Assembly: GCA_019311115.1 (NCBI GenBank)
Contig: JAFDDB010000022.1
Span: 1 to 34,050 of the forward strand
Reading direction: 5' to 3'
Source of the DNA: Deltaproteobacteria bacterium
GTDB taxonomy: Bacteria > Myxococcota_A > UBA9160 > SZUA-336
Length of the DNA stretch: 34,050 nt
Shown: positions 11,017 through 21,003 of the stretch, one piece after another
Position numbering within the stretch: the stretch's first letter is position 1
How the letters are laid out: every line of letters starts with the position of its first letter
Program-made: the position numbers and the translations under genes
The notes under the pieces: generated by a model
What the model was told of the DNA's origin: nothing
The model's database searches: none
Seen by the model: only the letters and a program-made list of their open reading frames with translations

Positions 11017-11517
11017 ATGTACCGGGATATCTCTCCAGCACTTCTTCACGTCATCGAGCCCGTCGCCAGCTCGCACGGGCTCGAGATCGTGGACGCCAGC
11101 GTCAACCAGGGACGCGGGCGCACCCACGTGCAGGTGGTGCTGGACACGCCGCAGGGCGATGGACGCGTCACGCTCGGCGCCTGCGCCGGGGTTTCGCGCG
11201 AGATCGGTACCGGCCTCGACGCCGATGACCTGTTCAATGGAGCCTACACGCTCGAAGTCTGCTCTCCCGGCGTGGACCGCGCGCTCGGCCGCGAGGTCGA
11301 CTTCGAACGCGCGGTCGGCCAGCAGGTCCAGCTCGAGACGCGCGAGCGCATCGGCGGGAGTCGCCGCTTCAAGGGTCGGCTGGCCGCATTCGAGGCCGGA
11401 GAGGCGCGCGTCGAGATCGAAGCCGACAGCGTCTGCATTCCCTTCTCGGGTATTTCGAAGGCGAACGCATTCTACCCGTTCGACTCCCAATCCGACGCAC
11501 AGGAGGCGGAGCACTAG
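11017..11517 (+). CDS. rimP: Ribosome maturation factor RimP
   Basis: MYRDISPALLHVIEPVASSHGLEIVDASVNQGRGRTHVQVVLDTPQG...DGAYTLEVCSPGVDRALGREVDFERAVG-type RimP sequence; immediately upstream of nusA. Confidence 0.93.
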   Translation: MYRDISPALLHVIEPVASSHGLEIVDASVNQGRGRTHVQVVLDTPQGDGRVTLGACAGVSREIGTGLDADDLFNGAYTLEVCSPGVDRALGREVDFERAVGQQVQLETRERIGGSRRFKGRLAAFEAGEARVEIEADSVCIPFSGISKANAFYPFDSQSDAQEAEH

Positions 11518-11519
11518 CC

Positions 11520-12914
11520 ATGGACCTCGACCTCAACCGCATCATCGAGCAGATGGGAAAGGACAAGGGCATCAGCCGCGACGTCCTGATCGAGACCCTC
11601 GAGAAGGCACTGGTCACCGCCGCCCGGCGCAAGTACGGGATGGAGCGGGAGATCGAAGCCCAGTTCAACACGGAGTCCGGTGAACTCGAGCTCTTCGAGT
11701 TCAAGACGGTCGTCGAGAGTCCGACCGACGATACGCACATCGGTGTCGACGAGGCAAAGGAGCACGACCCCGACGTCGAGATCGACGACCAGATCGGCCT
11801 CAAGCTCGACACCGCGGGCTTCGGCCGCATCGCTGCGCAGACGGCGAAGCAGGTGATCATCCAGGAAGTCCGCGGCGCCGAGCGCCAGATGATCTACGAC
11901 GAGTACAAGGACCGGAAGGGCGAGATCGTCCACGGCGTGGTGCGTCGTATCGAGAAGGGCAGCCTGATCGTCGACCTGGGCCGCGCCGAGGGCATCGTCT
12001 ACCGCAAGGAGCAGGTGCCACGCGAGATGTACCGCGTGAACGAGCGCATCCGCGCCTACGTGCTCGACGTGCTCAAGGAAGCTCGCGGGCCGCAGATCAT
12101 CCTGTCGCGTGGCTGCACCGAGTTCCTGACCAAGCTCTTCGAGCAGGAGGTGCCCGAGATCTACGAGGGCATCGTGCGCATCGAGGCCGCGGCCCGCGAG
12201 CCCGGCGCTCGCGCCAAGATCGCGGTCGCCTCGCGCGACTCCGACGTGGATCCGGTCGGCGCCTGTGTCGGCATGCGCGGCAGCCGGGTGCAGGCGGTCG
12301 TACAGGAGCTTCGCGGCGAGAAGATCGACATCGTGCCCTGGGCCTCGGACCCGGTGCGCTACGTGGTGTCGGCGCTCGCGCCGGCGCAGGTCGTGCGCAT
12401 CATGGTCGACGACCACAACCAGTCCATGGACGTGATCGTGCCCGACGACCAGCTCTCGCTCGCGATCGGCAAGAAGGGACAGAACGTGCGTCTGGCGGTC
12501 CAGCTGACGCGCTGGCAGATCGACATCAAGAGCGAGTCGTTGATGCTCGAGGTGCAGGACGAGCTGGCCGAGGCGCTCGGCGTCGTCGAGGGACTGGGCG
12601 AGCACGAGGCCAAGATCCTGCTCGACCACGGAGTCGCGAGTCTCGACGAGCTGTCTTCCGCCGAGGACGAGCTGCTGACGACCCTGCCGGGAGTCAGCGA
12701 AGAGAGTGCGACGGGGATCCGCCAGAAGGCGAGCGCCCTGTACACGGAAAAGCTGCGCCGCGAGCGCGAAGAGGCGGAGCGCGTCGCCGCCGAGGCGGCG
12801 GCCGCCGCGGCTGCGCCCCCTGCGGCTGCGCCCGCGGACGCTCCGGCAACCGCCCCCGCCCCCGCGGCCACTCCGGTCGAGGGCGGCAAAGAGGAGCCGG
12901 GCGCGGGCTCCTGA
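11520..12914 (+). CDS. nusA: Transcription termination/antitermination factor NusA
   Basis: N-terminal NusA domain, S1 segment ([27 protein letters not shown]), KH segments ([49 protein letters not shown]), C-terminal HhH region and Ala/Pro tail. Confidence 0.96.
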   Translation: MDLDLNRIIEQMGKDKGISRDVLIETLEKALVTAARRKYGMEREIEAQFNTESGELELFEFKTVVESPTDDTHIGVDEAKEHDPDVEIDDQIGLKLDTAGFGRIAAQTAKQVIIQEVRGAERQMIYDEYKDRKGEIVHGVVRRIEKGSLIVDLGRAEGIVYRKEQVPREMYRVNERIRAYVLDVLKEARGPQIILSRGCTEFLTKLFEQEVPEIYEGIVRIEAAAREPGARAKIAVASRDSDVDPVGACVGMRGSRVQAVVQELRGEKIDIVPWASDPVRYVVSALAPAQVVRIMVDDHNQSMDVIVPDDQLSLAIGKKGQNVRLAVQLTRWQIDIKSESLMLEVQDELAEALGVVEGLGEHEAKILLDHGVASLDELSSAEDELLTTLPGVSEESATGIRQKASALYTEKLRREREEAERVAAEAAAAAAAPPAAAPADAPATAPAPAATPVEGGKEEPGAGS

Positions 12915-12950
12915 CCGGAGCCGTGCGACCAGGACGGGACAGGAACGGAA

Positions 12951-15377
12951 ATGGCGAAGCTCAGGGCATACAAGCTGGCCGAGGAACTCAGGCTCGAACC
13001 CGACGAGTTCCTGAAGAAGGCCAAGACGATCGGGATCGAGCTGCGCAGCAAGATGGCGTCGCTCGACGACGACCAGGTGGACGAGATCCGCCGCCGGCTC
13101 GGCGTGGGCCTCCCGGAGCAGCGCGTCGAGAAGCGCGTCGGCAGGAGCGTCATCCGCCGCCGCAAGCGGGTCGACCCGGTTCCGGCCGCGGAACCCGAGG
13201 CCGCCGCCGACGCGACGCCGCAGCTCGAGTCCGAGCCAGGCGCCGAGCCAGTCGCAGCCCAGGAAGCCCCCGCCGTCGCCGTCGAGGAGGCCGCCGCGGC
13301 GGACGAGGCCGAAGCCGTCGAGTCCACCCAGCCCGAGCCGGAGATCCGGCCCCAGCCGGCGCCGGTGCCGGCGCCGGCTTCCGCGAGTGCAGCCGCGGCG
13401 GCCGCGGCGCAGCGCCCCGTGGGCAAGCGCCCGGCACGCCGCGAGGCGAACCTGGCCGCGAACCTGAAGGAGCAGGACACGCTGGCGCGGACCATGCTCG
13501 GCAACGTGCAGCACCGCCTGGAGCAGCGCCGCTCGATCGTCGAGCAGCAGTCGCGCATCAACCCGCGCAAGCGCCGCGCTGCGGCAGGCCGCAAGACCGT
13601 GCGCCCGTCCGAGCCCTCGAAGAAGATCGTGCGGCTCACGGGCGAGATCAGCCTGCCGGAGTTCTCGCGGCAGTCCGGTGTGAAGCTCCGCGACGTGCAC
13701 CGCCGCGTGCGGCAGCTGGGTACCGAGGTCGAGCGCGACGGCATTCTCGACGTCGAGACCGCGCAGCTCTTGAGCGAGGACCTGGGCGTCGAGCTCGAGC
13801 TGGCGGTGAAGGACGTCGAAGGCGATCTGACCGCCGCCGCCCGTGACGACAGCACCGGTATCGAGCCGCGGCCCCCGGTCGTGACCGTCATGGGACACGT
13901 CGACCACGGCAAGACGTCACTGCTCGACACGCTCCGCGACGCGAACGTGGTGGCGGGCGAGGCCGGAGGCATCACGCAGCACATCGGCGCGTACCAGGTC
14001 GAGGCCGGCGGCCGGAAGATCACCTTCATCGACACGCCCGGTCACGCGGCCTTCACGTCCATGCGAGCGCGCGGCGCACAGGTCACCGACATCGTCGTGC
14101 TGGTCGTGTCCGCGGACGACGGCGTCATGCCGCAGACCGTCGAGGCGATCAGCCACGCCCGTGCATCGGGCGCGCCCCTGGTGGTCGCGATCAACAAGAT
14201 CGACCTGCCGAACGCCAACCCGCAGCGCGCCAAGCAGGCGCTCCTCGAGCACGAGGTCGTGCTCGAGGAGTTCGGCGGCGACGTGCAGCACGCGGAGATC
14301 TCGGCGACGCTGGGAACGAACATCGACGGGTTGCTGGAGCAGCTGAACCTGCAGGCCGAGATCCTGGACCTGAGGGCGCGCGCCACGGGTCCCGGACTCG
14401 CCACGGTGATCGAGGCGCAGCTCGACAAGGGCCGCGGGCCGCTCGCGACGGTGCTGATCCGCGAGGGGAAGCTCGCGAAGGGCGACGTGGTCGTCGCCGG
14501 CAAGGTCTTCGGACGCGTGCGCTCGATGCTCGACGAGCACGGCGACGAGATCAAGCAGGCCGGCCCCGCTACGCCGGTGCAGATCGTCGGCCTGGGCGCG
14601 GTTCCCGAAGCCGGCGACGAGCTGGTCGCGGTCAAGAACGAGCGCGAGGCCAAGTCCCTGATCGAGCATCGCCAGGTCGAGAGCCTCCGCGCGGGCGCGG
14701 CCGTCGAAGAGAGCGAGCTGATATCGGCCGAAGACCTCTTCGCCACGCTCGGAGACAGCGACGAGAAGGAGCTGCGCGTCCTGATCAAGGCCGACGTGCG
14801 CGGCACCTCCGAGGCCGTCCGCGATGCCCTCGAGAAGCTCTCGACCGAGAAGGTGAAGGTCAACGTGCTCGGTACGCTCGTCGGAGCCATCACCGAGAGC
14901 GACGTGATCTTGGCCTCGGCCTCCGACGCCGTCATCCTGGGCTTCCACGCGCGGCCCGATTCGGCGGCGCGCAAGCTTGCAGAAGCCGAGCGGGTGGAGG
15001 TCCGGCTCTACGAGCTGATCCACGAGCTGCTCGACGACGTGACCGCGCTCATGTCGGGTCTGCTCCCGCCCAAGGTCGAGGAGAAGATCTCCGGCACGGC
15101 CGAGGTGCGGCAGCTCTTCGTGATCCCGCGCGTCGGCACGGTCGCCGGTTCCGCGGTGGTCGACGGCTCCATGCTTCGCTCGAACCTGGTCCGCGTGGTC
15201 CGCGACGGCGTCTCGGTCTACTCGGGCAAGGTCGCGTCCCTCAAGCACTTCAAGGACGACGTCCGCGAGGTCCAGTCTCCCCGCGAGTGCGGTCTCCGGA
15301 TCGAGAACTTCAACGACCTCAAGATCGGGGACACGCTCGAGTCGTACCTGCTGGAAGAGACGCCCGACACCATCTAG
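12951..15377 (+). CDS. infB: Translation initiation factor IF-2
   Basis: G-domain [38 protein letters not shown]; low-complexity Ala/Glu/Pro N-terminal linker. Confidence 0.97.
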   Translation: MAKLRAYKLAEELRLEPDEFLKKAKTIGIELRSKMASLDDDQVDEIRRRLGVGLPEQRVEKRVGRSVIRRRKRVDPVPAAEPEAAADATPQLESEPGAEPVAAQEAPAVAVEEAAAADEAEAVESTQPEPEIRPQPAPVPAPASASAAAAAAAQRPVGKRPARREANLAANLKEQDTLARTMLGNVQHRLEQRRSIVEQQSRINPRKRRAAAGRKTVRPSEPSKKIVRLTGEISLPEFSRQSGVKLRDVHRRVRQLGTEVERDGILDVETAQLLSEDLGVELELAVKDVEGDLTAAARDDSTGIEPRPPVVTVMGHVDHGKTSLLDTLRDANVVAGEAGGITQHIGAYQVEAGGRKITFIDTPGHAAFTSMRARGAQVTDIVVLVVSADDGVMPQTVEAISHARASGAPLVVAINKIDLPNANPQRAKQALLEHEVVLEEFGGDVQHAEISATLGTNIDGLLEQLNLQAEILDLRARATGPGLATVIEAQLDKGRGPLATVLIREGKLAKGDVVVAGKVFGRVRSMLDEHGDEIKQAGPATPVQIVGLGAVPEAGDELVAVKNEREAKSLIEHRQVESLRAGAAVEESELISAEDLFATLGDSDEKELRVLIKADVRGTSEAVRDALEKLSTEKVKVNVLGTLVGAITESDVILASASDAVILGFHARPDSAARKLAEAERVEVRLYELIHELLDDVTALMSGLLPPKVEEKISGTAEVRQLFVIPRVGTVAGSAVVDGSMLRSNLVRVVRDGVSVYSGKVASLKHFKDDVREVQSPRECGLRIENFNDLKIGDTLESYLLEETPDTI

Positions 15378-15391
15378 CGGGGCATCCCGGT

Positions 15392-15715
15392 ATGTTGATC
15401 GCCGCCGCGCTGATCGAGCTCACCCTGGCGGACTCCGAGTCGCTCAAGGCGAAGCGGCGCGTCGTGCGGGCCGTCAAGGACCGCGTCTCGAGCCGCTTTC
15501 GCGTGTCGGTGGCCGAGATCGCCGACCACGACGACCGCCACGCGATCTGCATCGGCTGCGCCAAGGTGGGAGTCGATCCGAGGAAGCTGCGCAGCGAGAT
15601 GGAGAAGGTGATCCGCTTCGTGGACGACTTGGGACTGGCCGAGCTCACCAGCGACGACGTCGTGGTCGCACAGATCGACGAGTTCGAGACCGTCGACGTG
15701 GAGGAGGACGCATGA
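15392..15715 (+). CDS. DUF503 / YlxP-like small protein
   Basis: MLIAAALIELTLADSESLKAKRRVVRAVKDRVSSRFRVSVAEIADHDDRHAICIGCAKVG; position between infB and rbfA. Confidence 0.85.
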   Translation: MLIAAALIELTLADSESLKAKRRVVRAVKDRVSSRFRVSVAEIADHDDRHAICIGCAKVGVDPRKLRSEMEKVIRFVDDLGLAELTSDDVVVAQIDEFETVDVEEDA

Positions 15716-16080
15716 GCCACCGCAAGGCTCGCGCGGCCAGCGACATCCGGACGAAGCTCGCTTCGGTGATCGCCGAGCGGGTGCGGGACCCGCGCCTTTC
15801 GGGCGTCTCGATCCTCGAGGTGCGTCCCTCGCCGGACTTCTCGTATGCGCGCGTGTTCTTTCGCACGCTCGGCGACCGGGCAGAGGCCGAGGCCGCGCTC
15901 GACCACGCCAAGCCCTTTCTGCGCCGCTGCCTGGCCGAGGGATCGCGCAGCCGGCGTGTGCCCGAGCTCGATTTCCGCTACGACGAATCCCCGGAACGCG
16001 CCGCGCACGTCGAGCAGATCCTGGAAGAGCTCGACCTGGGTCCCGCCGACGCGGACGCCGAGCTGGAGACGAGCGAGTGA
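15712..16080 (+). CDS. rbfA: Ribosome-binding factor A
   Basis: VIAERVRDPRLSGVSILEVRPSPDFSYARVFFRTLGD...SRRVPELDFRYDESPERAAHVEQIL; 4-bp overlaps on both sides. Confidence 0.93.
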   Translation: MSHRKARAASDIRTKLASVIAERVRDPRLSGVSILEVRPSPDFSYARVFFRTLGDRAEAEAALDHAKPFLRRCLAEGSRSRRVPELDFRYDESPERAAHVEQILEELDLGPADADAELETSE

Positions 16081-16970
16081 TCGACGGACTGCTGGTGATC
16101 GACAAGCCCCCGGGGATGACCTCGCACGACGTGGTGCAGCGCGTGCGGCGCTGGGCCAAGCAGCGCCGCGTCGGGCACCTGGGCACGCTGGATCCGCTGG
16201 CCACGGGCGTGCTGCCGCTGGCGCTCGGCGAGGCCACGAAGCTCTCGCAGCTGCTCACGCTGGGCCGCAAGGTGTACCGGGGCGAGATCACGCTGGGCAT
16301 CGAGACGACCACCTACGACCGCGAGGGCGAGGTCACGGCCGAGATGCCGGGCCCCTGGCCCGCGCGCGATCTGGTCGACAAGGCGCTCGAGCCCTTCCGG
16401 GGCGAGATCGACCAGGTCCCGCCGCCGTACTCGGCGTTGAAGCGCGGCGGCGAGCCCGCCTACAAGCGCGCCCGCCGCGGAGAAGAGGTGATCCTGGAGC
16501 CGCGTCCCGTCACGATCTACCGGCTCGAGGTGACGGCCTACGAGGCGCCCCGCGTCGCCGTCGAGGTCGAGTGCAGCGCGGGAACCTACCTGCGCTCGCT
16601 GGCGCACGACCTGGGAGCGAGCCTGGGCACGGGCGGGCACCTGAGCGACCTCTGCCGCACGCGCAGTGGCCCGTTCCTGCTGGACCAGGCGGTCACGCTC
16701 GACGACCTGGAGGGGCTGGATCCGCAGGCTTCCGGCGTCATCCGGCCGATGGCCGCCGCGACCAGCCTGCCGAGCTTCGACGTGGACGCCCGCACGGCGC
16801 GCCGCGTGGGGCAGGGGGTCCAGCTGGGGCGGCACGAAGTGAGGGGAGCACCCCCCGAGGGATTGCTGCAACTGGTGCGCGGAGAGCGCCTCGTCGCGCT
16901 GGTCGAGGCCATCCCCGGCGTGGCCGAGCTCCGCACCAGTCGGGTTTTTCTAGAAGGCACCAAGAGTTAG
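16077..16970 (+). CDS. truB: tRNA pseudouridine(55) synthase (GTG start)
   Basis: GLLVIDKPPGMTSHDVVQRVRR, RVGHLGTLDPLATGVLPLALGEATKLS catalytic region. Confidence 0.95.
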   Translation: MIDGLLVIDKPPGMTSHDVVQRVRRWAKQRRVGHLGTLDPLATGVLPLALGEATKLSQLLTLGRKVYRGEITLGIETTTYDREGEVTAEMPGPWPARDLVDKALEPFRGEIDQVPPPYSALKRGGEPAYKRARRGEEVILEPRPVTIYRLEVTAYEAPRVAVEVECSAGTYLRSLAHDLGASLGTGGHLSDLCRTRSGPFLLDQAVTLDDLEGLDPQASGVIRPMAAATSLPSFDVDARTARRVGQGVQLGRHEVRGAPPEGLLQLVRGERLVALVEAIPGVAELRTSRVFLEGTKS

Positions 16971-16983
16971 GCGAGAACGGCGA

Positions 16984-17012
16984 TTGCAGGGGCAGGGACC
17001 CTCTGCTATAGG
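16984..17012 (+). promoter_or_regulatory. Candidate sigma70-type promoter for rpsO (TTGCAG-N17-TATAGG)
   Basis: TTGCAG at 16984-16989, 17-nt spacer, TATAGG at 17007-17012, located in the truB-rpsO spacer. Confidence 0.55.
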
Positions 17013-17036
17013 TTGCCCGCGTCTGAAGGGGGTCCG

Positions 17037-17303
17037 TTGCTCGAAACGGCACGCAAGCAGGAAATCATCTCCGAGTTCGGCAGCAAGCCGGGCGACACGG
17101 GGTTGTCCGAGGTCCAGGTCGCTCTGCTGAGCGAGAGGATCACGGGGCTCACCGCGCACATGCAGGTCCACAAGAAGGACCACCATTCGCGCCGCGGCCT
17201 GCTCCTGCTGGTGAGTCAGCGTCGAGCGTTGTTGGACTACCTGAAGGGCAAGAACGAGGATCGCTACCGCGCGCTGATCGAGCGGCTCGGAATTCGCCGC
17301 TAG
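17037..17303 (+). CDS. rpsO: 30S ribosomal protein S15 (TTG start, 88 aa)
   Basis: [90 protein letters not shown]-like GAAGGGGG upstream of TTG. Confidence 0.96.
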   Translation: MLETARKQEIISEFGSKPGDTGLSEVQVALLSERITGLTAHMQVHKKDHHSRRGLLLLVSQRRALLDYLKGKNEDRYRALIERLGIRR

Positions 17304-17334
17304 CAAGCGGGCGCGATCATCCAGGGGGGCTGGG

Positions 17335-17353
17335 GCCGGACATCCCGTCCGGC
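17335..17353 (+). repeat. Perfect inverted repeat / hairpin HP1 (GCCGGAC-ATCCC-GTCCGGC)
   Basis: 7-bp perfect stem, 5-nt loop, downstream of rpsO; no following T-tract. Confidence 0.7.
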
Positions 17354-17365
17354 AGGATCAACAGT

Positions 17366-17434
17366 GGATGCGAGGTGTGGGATGAGCGATGGGCAGAGCC
17401 CTCGCCGGCACTGCCCATCGCTCATTCCGCATCC
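17366..17434 (+). promoter_or_regulatory. Long hairpin HP2 in the pnp 5' leader: 18-bp RNA stem plus 6-bp outer stem
   Basis: GGGATGAGCGATGGGCAG (17379-17396) pairs with CTGCCCATCGCTCATTCC (17411-17428): 17 Watson-Crick plus one G-U, 14-nt loop; outer GGATGC (17366-17371)/GCATCC (17429-17434) with 7-nt one-sided bulge. No U-tract follows. Confidence 0.75.
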
Positions 17435-17475
17435 CCCTTCCCAGCCCGATCCCCACATCTCGTACCGAAGCAGTT

Positions 17476-17499
17476 GGGCGCGGCAAAAGGCCGCAGCCC
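17476..17499 (+). promoter_or_regulatory. Hairpin HP3 just upstream of the pnp start region
   Basis: GGGC-GCGGC-AAAAG-GCCGC-(A)-GCCC: 9 bp with a single bulged A; ends immediately before ATG 17500 and 15 nt before ATG 17515. Confidence 0.6.
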
Positions 17500-17514
17500 A
17501 TGGAGAGAGATGTC

Positions 17515-19683
17515 ATGGAGAAGGTAGAACTGGATCTCAACGGCAAGCCGTTCGGGATCGAAACAGGCCGGCTGGCCAAGCAGTCGAACGGGTCCGTCGT
17601 CGTCACGTATGGAGCGTCGGCCGTGCTGGTCACGGTCAACCGCGCGAAGCCGCGCGAGGGAATCGACTTCTTCCCGCTCACCGTCGACTACGTCGAGAAG
17701 GTCTACGCGGCGGGGCGCATCCCCGGCGGGTTCTTCAAGCGTGAAGGCCGGCTGACGGAGAAGGAGATCCTGACGTCGCGGTTCATCGACCGCGCGCTGC
17801 GCCCGCTCTTCCCGAGCGGCTACCGCGACGAGACGCAGGTCACGGCCACGGTGCTGGCCTGCGAAGATGGCTGGGACACGGACATGCTGGCGTTCGTCGG
17901 CGCGTCCGCGGCCGTCATGACCTCGGACCTTCCGTTCCCGGGTCCGATCGGTGCGGTGCGCGTCTGCCGCGCGGACGGCAAGTTCGTCGCGAATCCCGAC
18001 GTGGAGACCGCGGCGGGCGCCGACATCAACATGATCGTCGCGGGCAGCCGCGACGCGCTGGTGATGGTCGAGGGCGGCGCGGACCAGGCGGCCGAGGCCG
18101 ACATGATCGCGGCGCTGCGGTTCGCACACGACGCGATCCAGCCGATTCTCGACGCGCAGGACGACTTGGTCCGGCGCGCCGGCAAGACCAAGATCGAGGT
18201 CTCGGCTCCCGAGACCGACCCGGACCTGCGGGCGAAGATCGAGGGACTGGCGCTCTCGCGCATCCAGGAGGCCAGCCGTATCGTCGACAAGAAGAAGCGC
18301 TATGGCGCGTTCGACGCGCTCGAGGCCGAGGTCAAGTCGCAGCTGTCGGCCGAGTTCAAGTCGGCGCCGCGCAGCTTCGGCACGCTGGCCGACGTCGAGA
18401 AGGCGCAGGCCGCAGCCAAGAAGTACGGCAAGCAGGTCGGCGAGACCCTGCACGACGTGCGTGCCGAGGTCATGCGAGCTCGCATCCTGGACGACAGCAC
18501 GCGCATCGACGGTCGCGGCCTGACGGACATCCGGTCGATCGAGTGCACGGTGCCGGCGTACCCGAGGCTTCACGGCTCGGCGGTCTTCCAGCGCGGCGAG
18601 ACGCAGGCGCTCTGCGCGGCCACCCTCGGTGGCGGACGCGACGAGCAACTGATCGAGGGCTTGCAGGAGACGTACTACAAGAACTTCTACCTGCACTACA
18701 ACTTCCCGCCGTTCAGCGTCGGTGAGGTCCGGCCCCTTCGCGGTCCGAACCGCCGCGAGATCGGCCACGGTGCGCTCGCAGACCGGGCCATCCGCGCGGT
18801 CCTGCCGGACGACGAGGACAACCTCTTCACCATCCGGCTCGTCAGCGAGGTGCTCGAGTCCAACGGATCGTCGTCGATGGCGACGGTCTGCGGCGGCATC
18901 CTGGCGCTGATGGACGCGGGCATCGCGATCAAGGCTCCGGTGGCGGGCATCGCCATGGGCCTGATCCAGGAGGGCGATCGCAACGCGATCCTGTCCGACA
19001 TCCTGGGCGACGAGGACCACCTGGGCGACATGGACTTCAAGGTCGCGGGTACACGAGAGGGCATCACGGCGATCCAGATGGACCTGAAGATCGAGGGTCT
19101 GGACTGGAACGTGATGGAGCGGGCGCTGGCCCAGGCTCGGGACGGCCGGCTGCACATCCTGGACTGCATGGAGCGGGACACCCGCGAAGAGCTGCCGGGC
19201 TTCGCCGCACGGACCGAGCTGTCGCGCTACGCGCCGCGCACGGTCACGCTGTGGATCAAGCCCGACCGCATCCGCGACCTGATCGGCCCCGGCGGCAAGG
19301 TGATTCGCTCGATCCAGGAGGTGTCCGGCGCCAAGATCGACGTCGACGACTCGGGCAGGATCAACATCTTCGCCCCGAACGGCGACGCGCTCGACCGCTG
19401 CCAGAGCATGGTCGAAGACATCACGCAGGAGGCCGAGGTCGGCAAGCTCTACGTCGGCAAGGTCAAGCGCGTGACGGACTTCGGCGCCTTCGTCGAGATC
19501 TTCCCCGGCACCGACGGCCTGCTGCACATCTCGGAGCTGACCGAGGGGCGGGTCGACCGGGTCGAGGACGTCTGCGTCGAGGGTGACGAGGTCATGGTCA
19601 AGTGCCTCGACGTCGACCCGAGCGGGAAGATCCGGCTGTCGCGCCGGGCGGCGATCGCGGAAGGCGCCGCAGCCACGAGCTAG
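17515..19683 (+). CDS. pnp: Polyribonucleotide nucleotidyltransferase (PNPase); start 17515 preferred, 17500 possible
   Basis: MEKVELDLNGKPFGIETGRLAKQSNGSVVVTYGASAVLVTV; two RNase PH domains; KH GPGGKVIRSIQEVSGAKIDVDDSG; S1 GKVKRVTDFGAFVEIFPGTDGLLHISEL; SD-like GGAGAGAGA before 17515. Confidence 0.96.
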   Translation: MEKVELDLNGKPFGIETGRLAKQSNGSVVVTYGASAVLVTVNRAKPREGIDFFPLTVDYVEKVYAAGRIPGGFFKREGRLTEKEILTSRFIDRALRPLFPSGYRDETQVTATVLACEDGWDTDMLAFVGASAAVMTSDLPFPGPIGAVRVCRADGKFVANPDVETAAGADINMIVAGSRDALVMVEGGADQAAEADMIAALRFAHDAIQPILDAQDDLVRRAGKTKIEVSAPETDPDLRAKIEGLALSRIQEASRIVDKKKRYGAFDALEAEVKSQLSAEFKSAPRSFGTLADVEKAQAAAKKYGKQVGETLHDVRAEVMRARILDDSTRIDGRGLTDIRSIECTVPAYPRLHGSAVFQRGETQALCAATLGGGRDEQLIEGLQETYYKNFYLHYNFPPFSVGEVRPLRGPNRREIGHGALADRAIRAVLPDDEDNLFTIRLVSEVLESNGSSSMATVCGGILALMDAGIAIKAPVAGIAMGLIQEGDRNAILSDILGDEDHLGDMDFKVAGTREGITAIQMDLKIEGLDWNVMERALAQARDGRLHILDCMERDTREELPGFAARTELSRYAPRTVTLWIKPDRIRDLIGPGGKVIRSIQEVSGAKIDVDDSGRINIFAPNGDALDRCQSMVEDITQEAEVGKLYVGKVKRVTDFGAFVEIFPGTDGLLHISELTEGRVDRVEDVCVEGDEVMVKCLDVDPSGKIRLSRRAAIAEGAAATS

Positions 19684-19697
19684 GCGAAGGAGGGCTC

Positions 19698-20990
19698 TTG
19701 GCAGCGCGTCGCGGAGCGCGTCGCACCGACCTCGAGTCGGGCGTCACCGTCGTGAGCGAAGTACGCCCGGGCGTGGAAAGCACATGCCTCGGGTTGTACT
19801 TCCCCACGGGGTCTCGCCACGAGACGCCGCAGATCAACGGCATCTCGCACCTGATCGAGCACCTGGTCTTCAAGGGAACGCACAAGCGCAGCGCCGAGCA
19901 GATCAATCGCGAGATCGACCTGCTCGGCGGCGCGTCCAACGCGTACACCAGCAAGGAGACCCTCTGCTTGCACGGACGCGTGCTGTCGCGCCACCTGGGG
20001 CGGATCTTCGACCTGTTCGCGGACATGGCGGTGGACGCGCTGCCCGCCGGGCTCGAGCGTGAAGTCGAGCTTGAACGCGAGGTGATCCTGTCCGAGATCG
20101 CCGCGGTCGAGGACTCGCCCGAGGACCTGGTCGGCGACCTCTGCGACGAGATCTATTTTGGCGACCACCCGCTGGCGCTGCCCGTCGCGGGCTCGGCGAC
20201 CGCGGTGGCGCGGCTCGACCTGGGCCGGATTCGCGACCACTTCCGCAGCCACATCGTGGCGCGCGACATGGTGGTGGCGGCCGCGGGAAAGCTGGAGCAC
20301 GACGAATTGGTGGCGCTGGCCGAGGAGCGGCTCGAAACGCTGCCGAGCGGCGACGCGCGCGCCCGCGGCGACGCTCCGGCTCTTCTCTCGGGGACGCGCG
20401 TTCTCGAGCGCGACTTGGAGCAGGTGCAGGTCTGCCTGTCGGCGCGCGGGCTATCGCGCAGCGACCCGCGCCGGATGGCTGCGGAGGTCTTCTCCGGTGT
20501 GCTCGGCGACGGCGTGTCGTCGCGCCTCTTCCGCGAGGTGCGCGACCGCCGCGGGCTGGCGTACTCGGTCGGCTCGTCGCTGTCGAGCTACGTCGACACC
20601 GGCAGCCTCAATATCCACTTCGGCGTCTCGCCCGACAAGCTCGACGAGACGCTGCAGGTGGTCGGCGAAGTGCTGCGCCAGCTCCGCGCCGACGGTGCGC
20701 AGGACTCCGAGCTGGAGGCCGCCAAGATCCACCTGCACGACGGGTCGGTGCTGAGCTACGAGATGCCGGGCGCGCGCATGAGCTACCTGGCGGACAACGT
20801 GATGCTGGGCCTCGACTACCTGGACGTGGAGCACGAGCTGGCGATGATCGAGGCGGTCGAGCTCCGCGACGTGAACGCGCTGGCCGCCGAGCTGCTCGAG
20901 CCGCCGCTGGCGCTCGCTGTCGTGGGACCGGTCGACGCCGGGCGGCTGCCTGCCGACGGGTTCGAGATCCCTTCGGGAAGGATCGCATGA
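19698..20990 (+). CDS. M16-family zinc metallopeptidase (TTG start)
   Basis: Inverted zinc motif HLIEH in [59 protein letters not shown] upstream of TTG. Confidence 0.92.
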   Translation: MAARRGARRTDLESGVTVVSEVRPGVESTCLGLYFPTGSRHETPQINGISHLIEHLVFKGTHKRSAEQINREIDLLGGASNAYTSKETLCLHGRVLSRHLGRIFDLFADMAVDALPAGLEREVELEREVILSEIAAVEDSPEDLVGDLCDEIYFGDHPLALPVAGSATAVARLDLGRIRDHFRSHIVARDMVVAAAGKLEHDELVALAEERLETLPSGDARARGDAPALLSGTRVLERDLEQVQVCLSARGLSRSDPRRMAAEVFSGVLGDGVSSRLFREVRDRRGLAYSVGSSLSSYVDTGSLNIHFGVSPDKLDETLQVVGEVLRQLRADGAQDSELEAAKIHLHDGSVLSYEMPGARMSYLADNVMLGLDYLDVEHELAMIEAVELRDVNALAAELLEPPLALAVVGPVDAGRLPADGFEIPSGRIA

Positions 20991-21003
20991 GGGGAGCCAG
21001 CGA

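Noticed and set aside
10767-11228. 153-aa ORF covering the rimP leader and rimP 5' end
   Set aside because: Out of frame with rimP and Arg/Ser-rich; the leader portion has RNA structure rather than coding character.
11514-13907. 797-aa minus-strand ORF
   Set aside because: Antisense to nusA and infB; low-complexity mirror-frame translation.
17422-19527. 701-aa minus-strand ORF
   Set aside because: Antisense to pnp; no domain, mirror frame.
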